DNA from: Isoetes taiwanensis
Lineage: Eukaryota > Streptophyta > Lycopodiopsida > Isoetales > Isoetaceae
DNA: 64,000 bases
Direction: 5' to 3'
Assembly: GCA_021234155.1 (NCBI GenBank)
Contig: JAJEKV010000026.1
Location: 2,916,001 to 2,980,000 of the forward strand
Part shown: positions 54,342 to 64,000 of the stretch, piece by piece
How positions within the stretch are numbered: the first letter of the stretch is position 1
Layout of the letters: the number at the start of each line of letters is the position of its first letter
Made by a program: the position numbers and the translations under genes
The notes under the pieces: model-generated
The model's input: the letters and a program-made list of their open reading frames with translations, nothing else
Database searches by the model: none
What the model was told of the DNA's origin: nothing

Positions 54342-57300
54342 GTTACTTTTGTAACTTTCTACTTCTCAACGTAATGTTCTATGAAGTGTTTGTAAAATTG
54401 CTGGTCTTAACCCTAATATGCCAATTTATGTATTTTGAAACTGACGAACTTGCTCCCAAAGAAAGTTAGAATCGTGCCTTTCATGGTACCATTTACTTGA
54501 TTGTCAGGTGTAAAAAATTTTGTTTGATATATTTTAAAATGGTCCACCTAGGTTTTAGGATTGTAAGTAGCAAGGAGCAATTTCCCCCATGTTTGGGATT
54601 CCATAAAAACACTCTAGCCTCCTCCTCTCAAAGTAAAGGGGTGCCACACACAAATGCATTTATGCAAAACATGATTTGGAAATCTTACCCCATTGCTTAT
54701 CTTGCTATCATCTTTTGTTGATAATCTGCTTATTATCATAGAGTCCATCTCGGTCTCCTTCTCATTGAGAATCCTCCTTACCTCCTTTACCTGTTGACCT
54801 TCTTGATTTGAGGGGTGTTGGGATAACAGGTTTATAGACATTTTACTCTTATTAGTTAGGTAGGCTAAGATGCTAAGAGCATTCAGCATTTCTGTTGTAT
54901 CTTGGCCACACCAAAGAGGGCAAACACACTGTTTTGACTATCGACTCCTTGTTACTTGAGCTCAAAGAAAGAGGCAGCAGTAAGCTCAAAGTTCTTAATA
55001 GAACTCAAGGGATGTGTACGCTTGTTCATTTGAGATGAAACTGCTCCAGCTTGGTTCATTCGGATGCTTCAGGTGTAATTGACATAAAAGAAGAAGAAAA
55101 TGACAACCAGGCCCCTGCCACCAAGCGCCTCATGGGCAACCAAATAAAGTTGGGGGCTTGCAACTTCTGTAGCATTCTACCACTTCGTAGCTCTAAGTAA
55201 AGTGGTATTTTGGATCAACTGCTGGAGCTAAAAGAGAGATAATAGTTAGTCATCATTGGTTAACTCTCAATATTCTGTTTCAGGGCATAATCAGATCAAC
55301 ATAAGGTGTGAATCTTAACAGAGATTGGAAATTGTGCTAATAGTACCTTTGAATGTTTCTGCAAGAGATAATATGCCACCCTTTTTTACCCTTCTCATCC
55401 ATCCTCCAACAGTTACTTCCAACTATCTACTTCTCTCAACCCAACCATCTTCCTTAAGTGACCTTTCACCAGTCCCTAGAAAGGGCCCAAATATTAGCTT
55501 TTGTGCATCCGGATTGCACCATGCACTTGCACCAGAATATATAAAGAAACAATGAGCTTGCACGTCAAAACATGTATAATTCAGTTTGGATAGACGCCAT
55601 GGGAATACTCGTGGTCAAGGGCTCACAATCGCATTGAGTGCTTTTGGTGAAATCTGTACCAGTCCTTTGCTGTCAAAAGTTTGATTTGGGGTTACATTTC
55701 GATTCTGCAGCCTCATGACAACTGGAGTCGACATAAACTTATGGCGTTGGATTATTAAATGGGTTCGCTCCATGTCCCGCAAGGCTTACAGATCTGATTG
55801 CGCTTTGGCAGCGTGCTTGTTGATATGCATGCCAAATGAGAGGAGATAGAATTTGCGAGAAGGCCTTCAGCTTGTAGATCCAGAAATACTTGTCTCGGGA
55901 TAATTGGCGATATGCCCAGCATGGAGATGGAAATGCTTTGCTCTTAAAATGTACAAATGCGTAACGCGTTCACGAGGTGATATAGACATGTTGAGGGCCT
56001 GTTAATAGCACATGTAGTTAGAACATGTCGTCTATTTGCAAGAGGCTTCTCGACAGGGAAGGACATGTCTTGAACTGCGTATGCAGATATCGTCGCATTA
56101 ACATTCCTTCATAATCGATTGCACTCCTACCGCATACATGGTGATGTGAAGCCTAATTTAGTTCTTTTGATGCAGGCCGCCAAGAATGAGGACATTGTTA
56201 AATGGGTTAAAAGGCAACCGCCAAGGTAGACTCGGAACATCAGCCATGAGATTGAGAAGATATCTATGATATTTGCCAAAAATTTATGCATCAATATGTT
56301 CCAATAATATTGGATGGTTTGGAAGGGAAAAATGTCGACATTCTAGTATGTTGCAAACTAACGAATATTGGATCTCTTTAGCTACTGGTCTTGGGTATGG
56401 GCCCTCACACACCTTGTGTTTTATACAGTTCATAGGGTCTAGCACTTTGATATGCTGCCAGAGTTGGTTAAAAAAGGCAAGACATCAATAGAAGAGTTTC
56501 GTTCCGCTCATATCCACTGCTCATATTAATTCATGTCATATTCACACCATGTGTTTTCTATGCCTTTGCTTCTTCTCAAAGCTGGGCATGCGTAATTAAA
56601 GATGGGGGACCCTGCAATGTCTATGGTAACAAAGAATGAAGAAACACTCATTCAAGCGTAAACAAAATATGAAGAGCAGTAATGCCGCGAAGCATGAAGA
56701 GAAATTTTTTGAGGTTAGTTTTTCTAGTTTTAGCTTTATAAGTTTCTTTTTGATATATTACATCAACAGTAAGTGGTTATGATTTTTGTTGGTTCTAAGA
56801 ATGACCTTTGGAGCTGTTAATGTTTGTATTTCCTTACCACAACAAGTGTTTCTGCCCAGTAGGTTTTGTAAGTGATTTTTTGTTAAACCTTGTCTAATTT
56901 GGAGGTTTTTGCATGTGCATCAGATAGATACATTTAGACGTGCAGGCATGATGCTTAAAAGATTATGTCTGAACCAGAACAATTATGTCTTCGGTATTAT
57001 ATATTACTACAGCTGAGAATGGACAGAATTGCAATGCCATCTAGGAGGAGGATCCGCTCTACTGCATCAAAGAAATCTCCAGAAAGTTCATTCTTCAATG
57101 GAGAGATATATGGGTCCAACTTTCTTAGCGACAAGTAGTTTTATACATAATAGATTGCAAAGTTTTCTTTTAAATTGTAAAATTTATTTGGCAAGGCAGG
57201 AAATTTCTGTAAGAATGTCTAATATATGCCGTTGTGATTGGCAATATATTGTAGGGATACAAAGCATCGTTTGTTTCGAGTGCACTAATTTTGAACTAGT

Positions 57301-57834
57301 GGGGAAAAAGAGCAAGGCCATGGTATCTTCTAGAGTCAGTATATTTCTCATGCAAGGATGGTAGATAGAGATATAGCAGGGCTGAAATAATTGTTTGGCC
57401 TCTCAAAAAGTATCAAGGATGTACATTTTTTTTTACATCGACACTGGATCCAACACGCTACATGTCACAATGGTAGGAGCATTGCTTGATAAATTCCTCG
57501 ATTACCCATTAGGAGGCGCATTAGCTACAATGAAAGCAGATCCTCGATCATTCCGCCAAAGCATACTGAAGAGCCGGAGTAAATGCACATTTGAGCTCAA
57601 CCACGGACTCCAAATCATTGCCTTCGATAGGATCTAGGCTCAAAACATGATCCATAACTATGCAACAACAAAAGACATCCCTTCATATTTTTAAACAGCT
57701 TTACTTGGCTTGCAACTTCCATGTATTCCATGCTGTTAAATTCTTAGCTTCTTCACTTTAAAGTATTGAATTCTTCCTTCATACCCTAAACAAAATTCAC
57801 ATGCAAAACAATTCATAATTCTTAACATCTTTTG
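54342..57834. other. Non-coding stretch
   Basis: AT-rich sequence with only short ORFs of unconvincing composition. A GCAGGCCGCCAAGAATGAGG segment at about 56,175 could begin a short exon (AAKNEDIVKWVKRQPP), but nothing nearby supports it. Confidence 0.4.
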
Positions 57835-57838
57835 CACA

Positions 57839-58159
57839 GGGTGAAAGCATGCTAGGGTGTACCATCTAAAGTACTTTTTAGGGAGTGCAAAATTACCCAG
57901 AAAAGTACCCAGCACTAGGTACTGGGAACCTCCATAAATGCCGCAATAAAAAGAAGTTTGAGAGTTAATTCATTTATTTTAGTCTCTAATAGTATTGTTA
58001 TCCTTTAGTACTATGGATTGGCATGTTATTGACCTTCAATTCAAAAAATTTCAATTGATTTTAATGGAAAGAAAAAACAGAAAGTACCAGTTTTAAAAGT
58101 ACCCAGTGTAGGTACTTTTGAGGGTTCCAAAAGTGGTACACCGTAGCATGCTTTTACCC
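57839..58159. mobile_element. Small TIR element (MITE), copy C
   Basis: 321 bp, ends GGGTGAAAGCATGCTAGGG and the complement of GGGTAAAAGCATGCTACGG, flanked by CACA (57,835-57,838 and 58,160-58,163). It has the same length and internal layout as copy B. Confidence 0.9.
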
Positions 58160-59755
58160 CACACACTCACCCCCAGTCTCTTGTTCCTCTATTTCGATTC
58201 TTCATAAATTTCATATGTTATCAACTATCAAGTACTCCAATGTATATCATCCTATTAATAAACTCATGGTTTCAAGTACTCTATTGTCTAAAACTACCAA
58301 TTTCAATAAAATGTCAAAACATAACTTTCAACTACGATTTAAGCCACTTCACAAAACATGTACATCCATTCTCTCCTTTATTACACTTGTCATGCTGCTT
58401 CTGCCATCCTAGTTCCATACCAAGCACTAAACACCAATACCTTGCGCTCAAATCCCAAAGTCCATATGTCCAACTACATCCTACTCCAACAACACCTCAA
58501 CACCTAAGCAGAACTTAGTAATGCAAATGCATACCATCACCTTCACAAAAAACAAGGTTTAAAATGAAACGCACTTATTTAAGAAGTGCGTTTGAAAGAT
58601 TCCTTTTGAAAATTTATAAAATTCTAAAATCCCTCTAAAAAGGGCCCTTTTATTACCATTAGTCCAAAGATTTATAAAATTGCTCGTGAAAACAGACATT
58701 TTAAGAAGACTTAGTATTAAGGAAAAACACAAAACAAAAAAAATCCCATTTTAGAGGGGGAAAGAACTACAATGAAATTCAAAGATTTACTATGGGGCAA
58801 ATTCGTATGAAGAAATTAGATGCTTTTGTACCTTGTCCCTGAAAACTTTTATATTAGCTGTTTTAGAAGACAAGAAATTTGTTATTTCACAACCATTTTT
58901 GCTAAACATCCTAATGGACCTTAAAACACATTGGGAGGCAGTTGAACAAACTTCTTGAATGACAAACCATTGTTTTTGCATCACATAGTATTATAAATGC
59001 CAATACATCCACGATATCTTGTAGCTAAGCTGAAGTTTTAGTTGATGATGCAGTATAAATTTGTACCGAGGATACAAAAGTTGAAGTAATGAAGCCCCTC
59101 ATGATTACATGCCCTCCTTTTTTATTCTGAGATGTATTTTGAATGCACATATCTTTCTACAACATGGTGATGCTCGAAAAATAGTCAATCTCTTTAGTAA
59201 TGTTGAGCATATTCATCACAATTACGTCATCTCAGAAAGCGATGGGCACCATGCACATTTCTCTGGCAGTGAAATATTCGTCTGCCTTACCCTTTCCTAT
59301 ATATTTGCAAATAAATAGGTAAACTTCTGAGGGGTTTCTACTCCTCGCACCCCTCTGGATAAACCATGTAGTTTCCTTTTCGTCAAACACCTGTGTCACC
59401 ATAACATTTTGGAGTTCTTTGCCTTTAGTAGCAATTTTTGAGCTACCTGAAGTGAAGTTCGCATGTATATAGAGAAAAAAAAGTAGAAATAACAACATGA
59501 TTCGACTACTTTATGCTCTAACATTGCATTACAAGCTCAGAAATTTTAGAACCGTTTTAGAACTTTTTAGACTAAAAAACCAAGAAAAGTGTGTAAAATT
59601 ATCCCTTATGTGTGTTACTTTAGTAGTTTTCAGTTGCCAAACCCTTTGGCGAGCAAGAAAGACCCCAAAAGATTTTACACGATATATATTTTGCCTCTGG
59701 ACTGCATATATATATACATATATATATAAAAGTCTTATATATATATATGTAATTC

Positions 59756-60175
59756 GGTATAAATTTATACCGTTTCTCCGTATAGATTTATACCGCAAGA
59801 GTTCTCTTTTCTTGTCGGATATATATATGTAAGTATGTGTATATATTATATATATATACACATATATGTATATAAATTGGTTGTTTGAAGGTTGTTGTCA
59901 TGCGTATAAATTTATACCGAGAGAGTCGTCATGCATAAATTTATAAATTCGAGAGCTCTCGCGTATAACGAGGGAGCTCTCATGGTATAAATTTATACCG
60001 TGAGAGCTCATGAAAGAATCGAGAGAGCTCTCGCAGTATAAATTTATACCGCCGAGTCCCTCAGCAGTATAAATTTATACCGCCGAGTCCACTTTGGTAT
60101 AAATTTATACCATGCGAATTCTCCGCATGTTATATCCACACAACACTATCTATTGTTGTATAAATTTATGCCATC
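59756..60175. repeat. Cluster of 16-bp palindrome GGTATAAATTTATACC
   Basis: Perfect or near-perfect copies begin near 59,756, 59,779, 59,903, 59,983, 60,034, 60,066, 60,095 and 60,159, often next to GAGAGCTC or CCGAGTCC. They follow a (TA)n-rich stretch at 59,700-59,870. Confidence 0.88.
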
Positions 60176-60779
60176 TAGAAATTTATTTTGAAGACGTTAT
60201 GTCCACGCATTGTCATCGCGGTATACATCAGTCTATAGCAAGACGAATGAGCAAATAAGAGCAAGTATATAAGATGAAGAGCGAAGTCTTCGACTCCAAC
60301 TTACACTTCAAAGTGTAAGTTTGTTCAATGAGGCATACTTTCATGTGAAAATGTTTGCTTCGATGAGGCAATGTCAAAATGTGTTGCATTTTTTACAGTT
60401 TTGTTCATAGTTTTGTATTGATTTTGAAAACTTTGAATAAAATACCTTTTTGGCACTTTAGTGTGCTTGCTTTTTTTTTTTCATGTCTATTTTGTTTAGT
60501 TTTTGAAAATATTACTATTTCTCAAACCAAACTAGGGGGCCAAAAAGGGATATCAAACAATTTTGAATGAAAGCTAAGTTCACACCCCCCCTCAAAATTG
60601 ATGCCTAAAATTTTCAAATTGTCACACTTGTCACAAATATACCACGAAAAGGGACCTTTTTGGGGGGATTTTAGGGAATCTTTTAAACAGGGATAGGTTC
60701 TGTACGTATGAAACTATTTTTTCAGACGTATAAAGTGCAAAAATACGTATTTTTGGGAAAAAATACGTATTTTTTGTAT

Positions 60780-61380
60780 TTAATACTTTCGTGCGTGGGA
60801 AAAAAAGTTTCGCGTAAACGAAACCTTCCTTTTTTTTACGCCGAACTTTCTTTCACAGCGAAGTCTAAGTTTTTACGCCACGCGAATCCCCCCTCGCCGG
60901 CTTTCGGCGTAAAGCGAAAGCTTTAATGTTAAACTTCGCGAAACTCTTTTCGCGTAGCCCGAGTATAAAGGTTAAACTTACGCGAAACTTTTTTGTTGGC
61001 GTAAGCATTCTTTGCGTTTAAACTTACGGCGAAGAGGCGGTTCAGCGTAAGGCGAAGTTTTAAACTACGCCGAAGTTTTCTATATATATTTTGAGGCGTT
61101 AAACTTCTTCAGCGAAGTTGGTATTTAAACTTCAGCGAAGATGTTTTCGCTGCGTAAAAAAGTTCATTTAAACTTTAGCGAAACTATTTACGGTTGGCGT
61201 AAAAGCGAAAAATACTTGTTTAAACTACGCTGAACCGGACTTGAAAGTTTAAAGCAGTTGTTTTAAACTACGCGAAAGTTTTCGACGCCGAAATTTTTTT
61301 TTAGCGTATTTTTGGCGTATTAAGCGTCAAATTTGTGCAGTATCAAGCGAAAAATCGTTATTTAACGTATAAAGCGATAT
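60780..61380. repeat. CpG-rich degenerate repeats (TTTAAACTTCGCGAA type)
   Basis: About ten diverged copies of a TTTAAACT(T/A)CGGCGAAG-like motif, both orientations mixed with GCGTAAA. CpG density is clearly higher than in the surrounding AT-rich DNA. Confidence 0.7.
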
Positions 61381-61463
61381 CTGATTGAACCTATCCATGC
61401 TTTTAAAGATTCCTTTTAAAGTGCGTTTATAGCAAATTAGTGCATTTCATTTTAAACTTTGTT

Positions 61464-62987
61464 AAAATGTCAACGTCTTAAAATAGCAATTTCGATTCAA
61501 ACACTCCATTGTCTACAACTACAACTTAAGCCACTTCACTCTCCGGCCATGGAGGGCAACCCTCCGTGCGTAGCACCTTGTTTCCTTTGCAAACAAATAA
61601 TGGAAGGCGTCAAAATCACCGTCCCCCATGTATCAGAAGGTTGGGGTACAAATTTCATACCACAAAGCAAAAAACAGAGTTTTTTTCCACCCATGGTAGA
61701 ACGGGCCACAGAGCATCAATTTTAGGCTTTTTGCAAAAAAGCAACCTGAAGGCTGTTAGAGAAGCTCTTAGCGAGGGTTGGACCCTAGAAACTATCAAAT
61801 GAAGGGGTTCTTCCACCGTTTTTATTTGACTCCCAAAGGATTAAAAATCTAAACGCATGCCAGTCCAATTGCCCAACATGCATCCATCGATAGATAGCAT
61901 CCGCTAAAAGGCTCGAAATGGATAAGGCAATCCCAGAATCTACCGTTTGAAAGTGAGGAAAAGTCACCGGCCAATTTTTGGAACACCAAAAACTTTTTCG
62001 GGGCAGCTAGAAGCTTTGAAACCATAAGATCAACCTGAAAAAAAAAAATTCCAAAAAGTTTTCTACCTGCCGGGAAAACCGAATTTAAACAATAAATGCA
62101 ATGCTGCACACTAAGAATACAACTTCTTGAGTTGAAAAATGAATGCTTAAATCACAAAATAGATTTCTTTATTTTTATACGTATGTTTAGCTCTATTTTG
62201 CCTTAAATTAGTGTTCCTACACATCGCATGCTCTGTCATAACACATGAAGGGGCAGGTTAAAGCCCTCAATGTAAAGCTTAAACTTAGTTCTTCAATTCT
62301 AAAATCTCCGGTCCGGCCTTAAAAAGTATTAAAAAATTTTCCTATTAAAAACGAAAATTTTTCAATGCTAGTCCAAACCCTAACAAAATTGTACCCGAGG
62401 TTTCTCCAGCCAAATAAACCAAAATAGAAATTTCCACAATCATAAAGGAACAAAAGGCGATATTTCTTAAGATTACAGCCTATTTTATATCCAGCAATAG
62501 TTCTCTTGATGGTCACCTGATTTCTAACATCAAGGCCGAGGAATTTCTTGGATGTTTCAGCTTCAACGATCAAGGAGAGCATCGAAATATCGTCATCTGT
62601 TCCTTTATGTGTTCCTTTATGTAAGAGAAAGGCCAAGAGTAGGTCATTTCACTTGGTAAGGGGCTGGCGAGGCCTAACAAAAAGTGGAATTTCTTAAAGC
62701 AAGGCTGTCATGCATTTTCCTCGCTGGCTTGAGAGAAACATAACTGGCATTGACCTGATTGTCCCTAGGTATGGCATTACTCTCAGACGCGTCCATGGAG
62801 TTTTCTCCACAATATCTCTCCCGTTCATCATTTTGCAGCTTCCCTTCCTTACATCATCTTTGTCAAAGCTTTATATATATAGATGGGAGCTGCATTTCTT
62901 CATTCAATCCATTCTCTGCACTTCTTCATTCAATCCATTCTTGCCTTTCAAGGTTTTCGGCACTTCTACTGCCTACTTTTAATGCTT
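61464..62987. other. Non-coding flank
   Basis: No gene is supported. A short frame at 61,549 (MEGNPPCVAPCFLCKQI) has protein-like composition but no recognisable continuation. Confidence 0.35.
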
Positions 62988-63303
62988 ATGGCGAAGCTAT
63001 TTGAATTTGAAGCTACTAGTGCAACATGTCTTATTTTTCTTGGCTTTTTTATATAGCAGCACGTTCTCCCCATTCCTACCAAAGCAAACAGATGTGAATT
63101 TTGATCAAAATTATTGGATCAGATGGGCGAATGATCATACTAGACAATTAGATGGAGGCCAGACGTTGCAGCTGGTTCTGGATAAACAATCAGGAGCTGG
63201 TTTTGCATCTAAAGACATATATTTATTTGGGCATATTAGCATGAATATCAAACTAGTATCGGTGGAATCAGATGGAACTGTCCATACACTATTAAACAAA
63301 TGA
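62988..63303 (+). pseudogene. XTH (xyloglucan endotransglucosylase/hydrolase) first exon, truncated
   Basis: The segment encodes the N-terminal third of a GH16 XTH: DVNFDQNYWIRWANDH, RQLDGGQTLQLVLDKQ, SGAGFASKDIYLFGHISMN and IKLVSVESDGTV. These are the mature N-terminus and first beta strands before the catalytic DEIDFEFLG motif, which is not in the window. An ATG at 62,988 begins MAKL; removing one T from the run near 63,000 would join it to a hydrophobic signal peptide (LLVQHVLFFLAFLYSS). The usual end of exon 1 (TVTAFY and a donor) is replaced by TVHTLLNK and a stop. XTHs remodel xyloglucan in the cell wall. Without later exons this is a gene fragment. Confidence 0.75.
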
Positions 63304-63727
63304 ATAACAAGTAAATAACAAGAGAAGTTGCATATACAAGATGATCACGTTAATGCTTTTCATGTAATACATATATCATGCCTAAAATGCAAAGTATCTA
63401 ATAATAAGAAAATATAGATACTAATAATAAATAATATCTAGATAATTGATGTGAGACCTAGAATGGCTCGAACACCCCCCTGCAATCTTGGTCTCACATC
63501 TAAAACAAAATAGACCAAGGGTGCAAACTCCAACACGCAAACTCCAACACACCTACCCCCCGTGACCTTGGTCTAGTAAAAGCATTACTACCAGGATGAA
63601 AAACCCCCGCCCTTTCAGGTTTTCGAGGGAAAACCTTAGTAGTAATAAATCAACTAGCCAAGCACAATATTCACTCTCCAACAATTCCAACAGAGATAGA
63701 AAATTGAAGATGTTTTTTCGACCCTAA

Positions 63728-64000
63728 TTATTCCGTAAAGATATCTGCAACCATAGAGTCAGTTGGGCAATACTCCAAGCAATTGTCATTTTCTTTACCT
63801 CCAGCTTAACATGATGATAATGAACTTCAATGTGCTTAGATTTAGAGTGTAAGACTTCATCATGAGACAGATTGATAGTACCCTGGTTATCACATAATAG
63901 CTGTGTCGGCTCCAATTGCACTTGCTAAAAGCGTTCCAACATTCTTCGCAACCAAACAAGTTCTCGACTCGCTAAAGAGGCAGCAACATACTTAGCTTTA
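63728..64000 (-). pseudogene. Ty1/copia pol C-terminus (RNase H), runs off right edge
   Basis: The minus-strand frame has KAKYVAASLASRELVWLRRM, a TAG, then LLCDNQGTINLSHDEVLHS and KSKHIEVHYHHVKLEV, the standard copia RNase H end. After a one-base shift it finishes EYCPTDSMVADIFTE at 63,728, matching the usual ADIFTK terminus. A likely 3' LTR starts at 63,692 (TGTTGGAATTG on the minus strand); its other end was not located with confidence. Confidence 0.8.

Larger units (their letters stand above)
58551..61463. mobile_element. Element B: 2.9-kb non-autonomous relative of element A
   Basis: The left end is AACAAGGTTTAAAATGAAAC and the complement of the right end AACAAAGTTTAAAATGAAAT; 26 of the first 29 bases agree. 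AAAA flanks both sides (58,547-58,550 and 61,464-61,467). The ends start AACAA like element A. Just inside the left end is a hairpin (AAACGCACTT / AAGTGCGTTT) and then AAAGATTCC, the same order as in element A's right end. No long ORF is present; the interior holds a cluster of a 16-bp palindrome and a CpG-rich repeat block. Confidence 0.7.

Noticed and set aside
54507-54560. Next TRAPPC4 exon
   Set aside because: Only about five residues resemble it before a stop; too weak to annotate.
59700-59870. (TA)n-rich tract as an origin or matrix attachment site
   Set aside because: Simple AT microsatellite next to the palindrome cluster; no further signal supports a function.

Overview
This window is nuclear DNA of a land plant. 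The evidence is a phase-consistent spliced HAD/FCP1-like gene, an exon of the TRAPP subunit TRAPPC4/Trs23, a first exon of a xyloglucan endotransglucosylase (XTH), plant-type Ty3/gypsy, Ty1/copia and LINE elements, and canonical GT-AG introns. Low gene density and two uncharacterised transposase-like families make a non-angiosperm (fern, lycophyte or bryophyte) my best guess, but that is inference. Most of the window is mobile DNA.

Layout. 1-3.9 kb: a minus-strand LINE (endonuclease end of ORF2 running off the left edge, and ORF1), with a 275-bp TIR element inserted in ORF1. 4-8.9 kb: unassigned short ORFs, then a four-exon HAD/FCP1-like gene. 10.5-12.4 kb: a satellite of about 160-bp higher-order repeats. 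13.3-16.3 kb: a decayed transposase-like gene. 16.7-17.9 kb: unassigned ORFs. 18-21.6 kb: nearly empty, with small tandem duplications. 21,663-30,040: an 8.4-kb DNA transposon ('element A') with matching TIRs and a 4-bp target duplication. 30,502-53,580: a Ty3/gypsy element ('outer', TSD TGGAA) split by a second, oppositely oriented Ty3/gypsy chromovirus ('inner', 31,463-44,549, TSD ACTGG). 54.2 kb: the TRAPPC4 exon. 58,551-61,463: a 2.9-kb non-autonomous relative of element A ('element B'). 63-64 kb: XTH exon 1, then the 3' end of a copia element.

Two systems stand out. (1) Element A carries two divergent genes: a transposase-like gene (motifs DGMDQ, LDNTTRENKN, GHTHDQID) on the minus strand, and a spliced plus-strand gene encoding a possible ParB-like domain followed by a bacterial beta-class amino-methyltransferase (DLPY, then DAFSGSGTT). 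Its non-coding parts are studded with a 16-bp palindrome, TGTATTCCGGAATACA. Element B has related ends and its own 16-bp palindrome, GGTATAAATTTATACC. (2) The inner chromovirus carries, between its primer-binding site and gag, a gene for a histone H3-like protein: an H3-like N-terminal tail (MARTKQTYRKPG), a long charged linker and an H3 fold. The same element's integrase ends in a chromodomain.

A TIR family of small elements with 4-bp target duplications occurs three times, inside the LINE, inside the outer LTR element and between genes. Many genes are broken by single-base changes, several of them in homopolymer runs; some could be assembly errors rather than real lesions.
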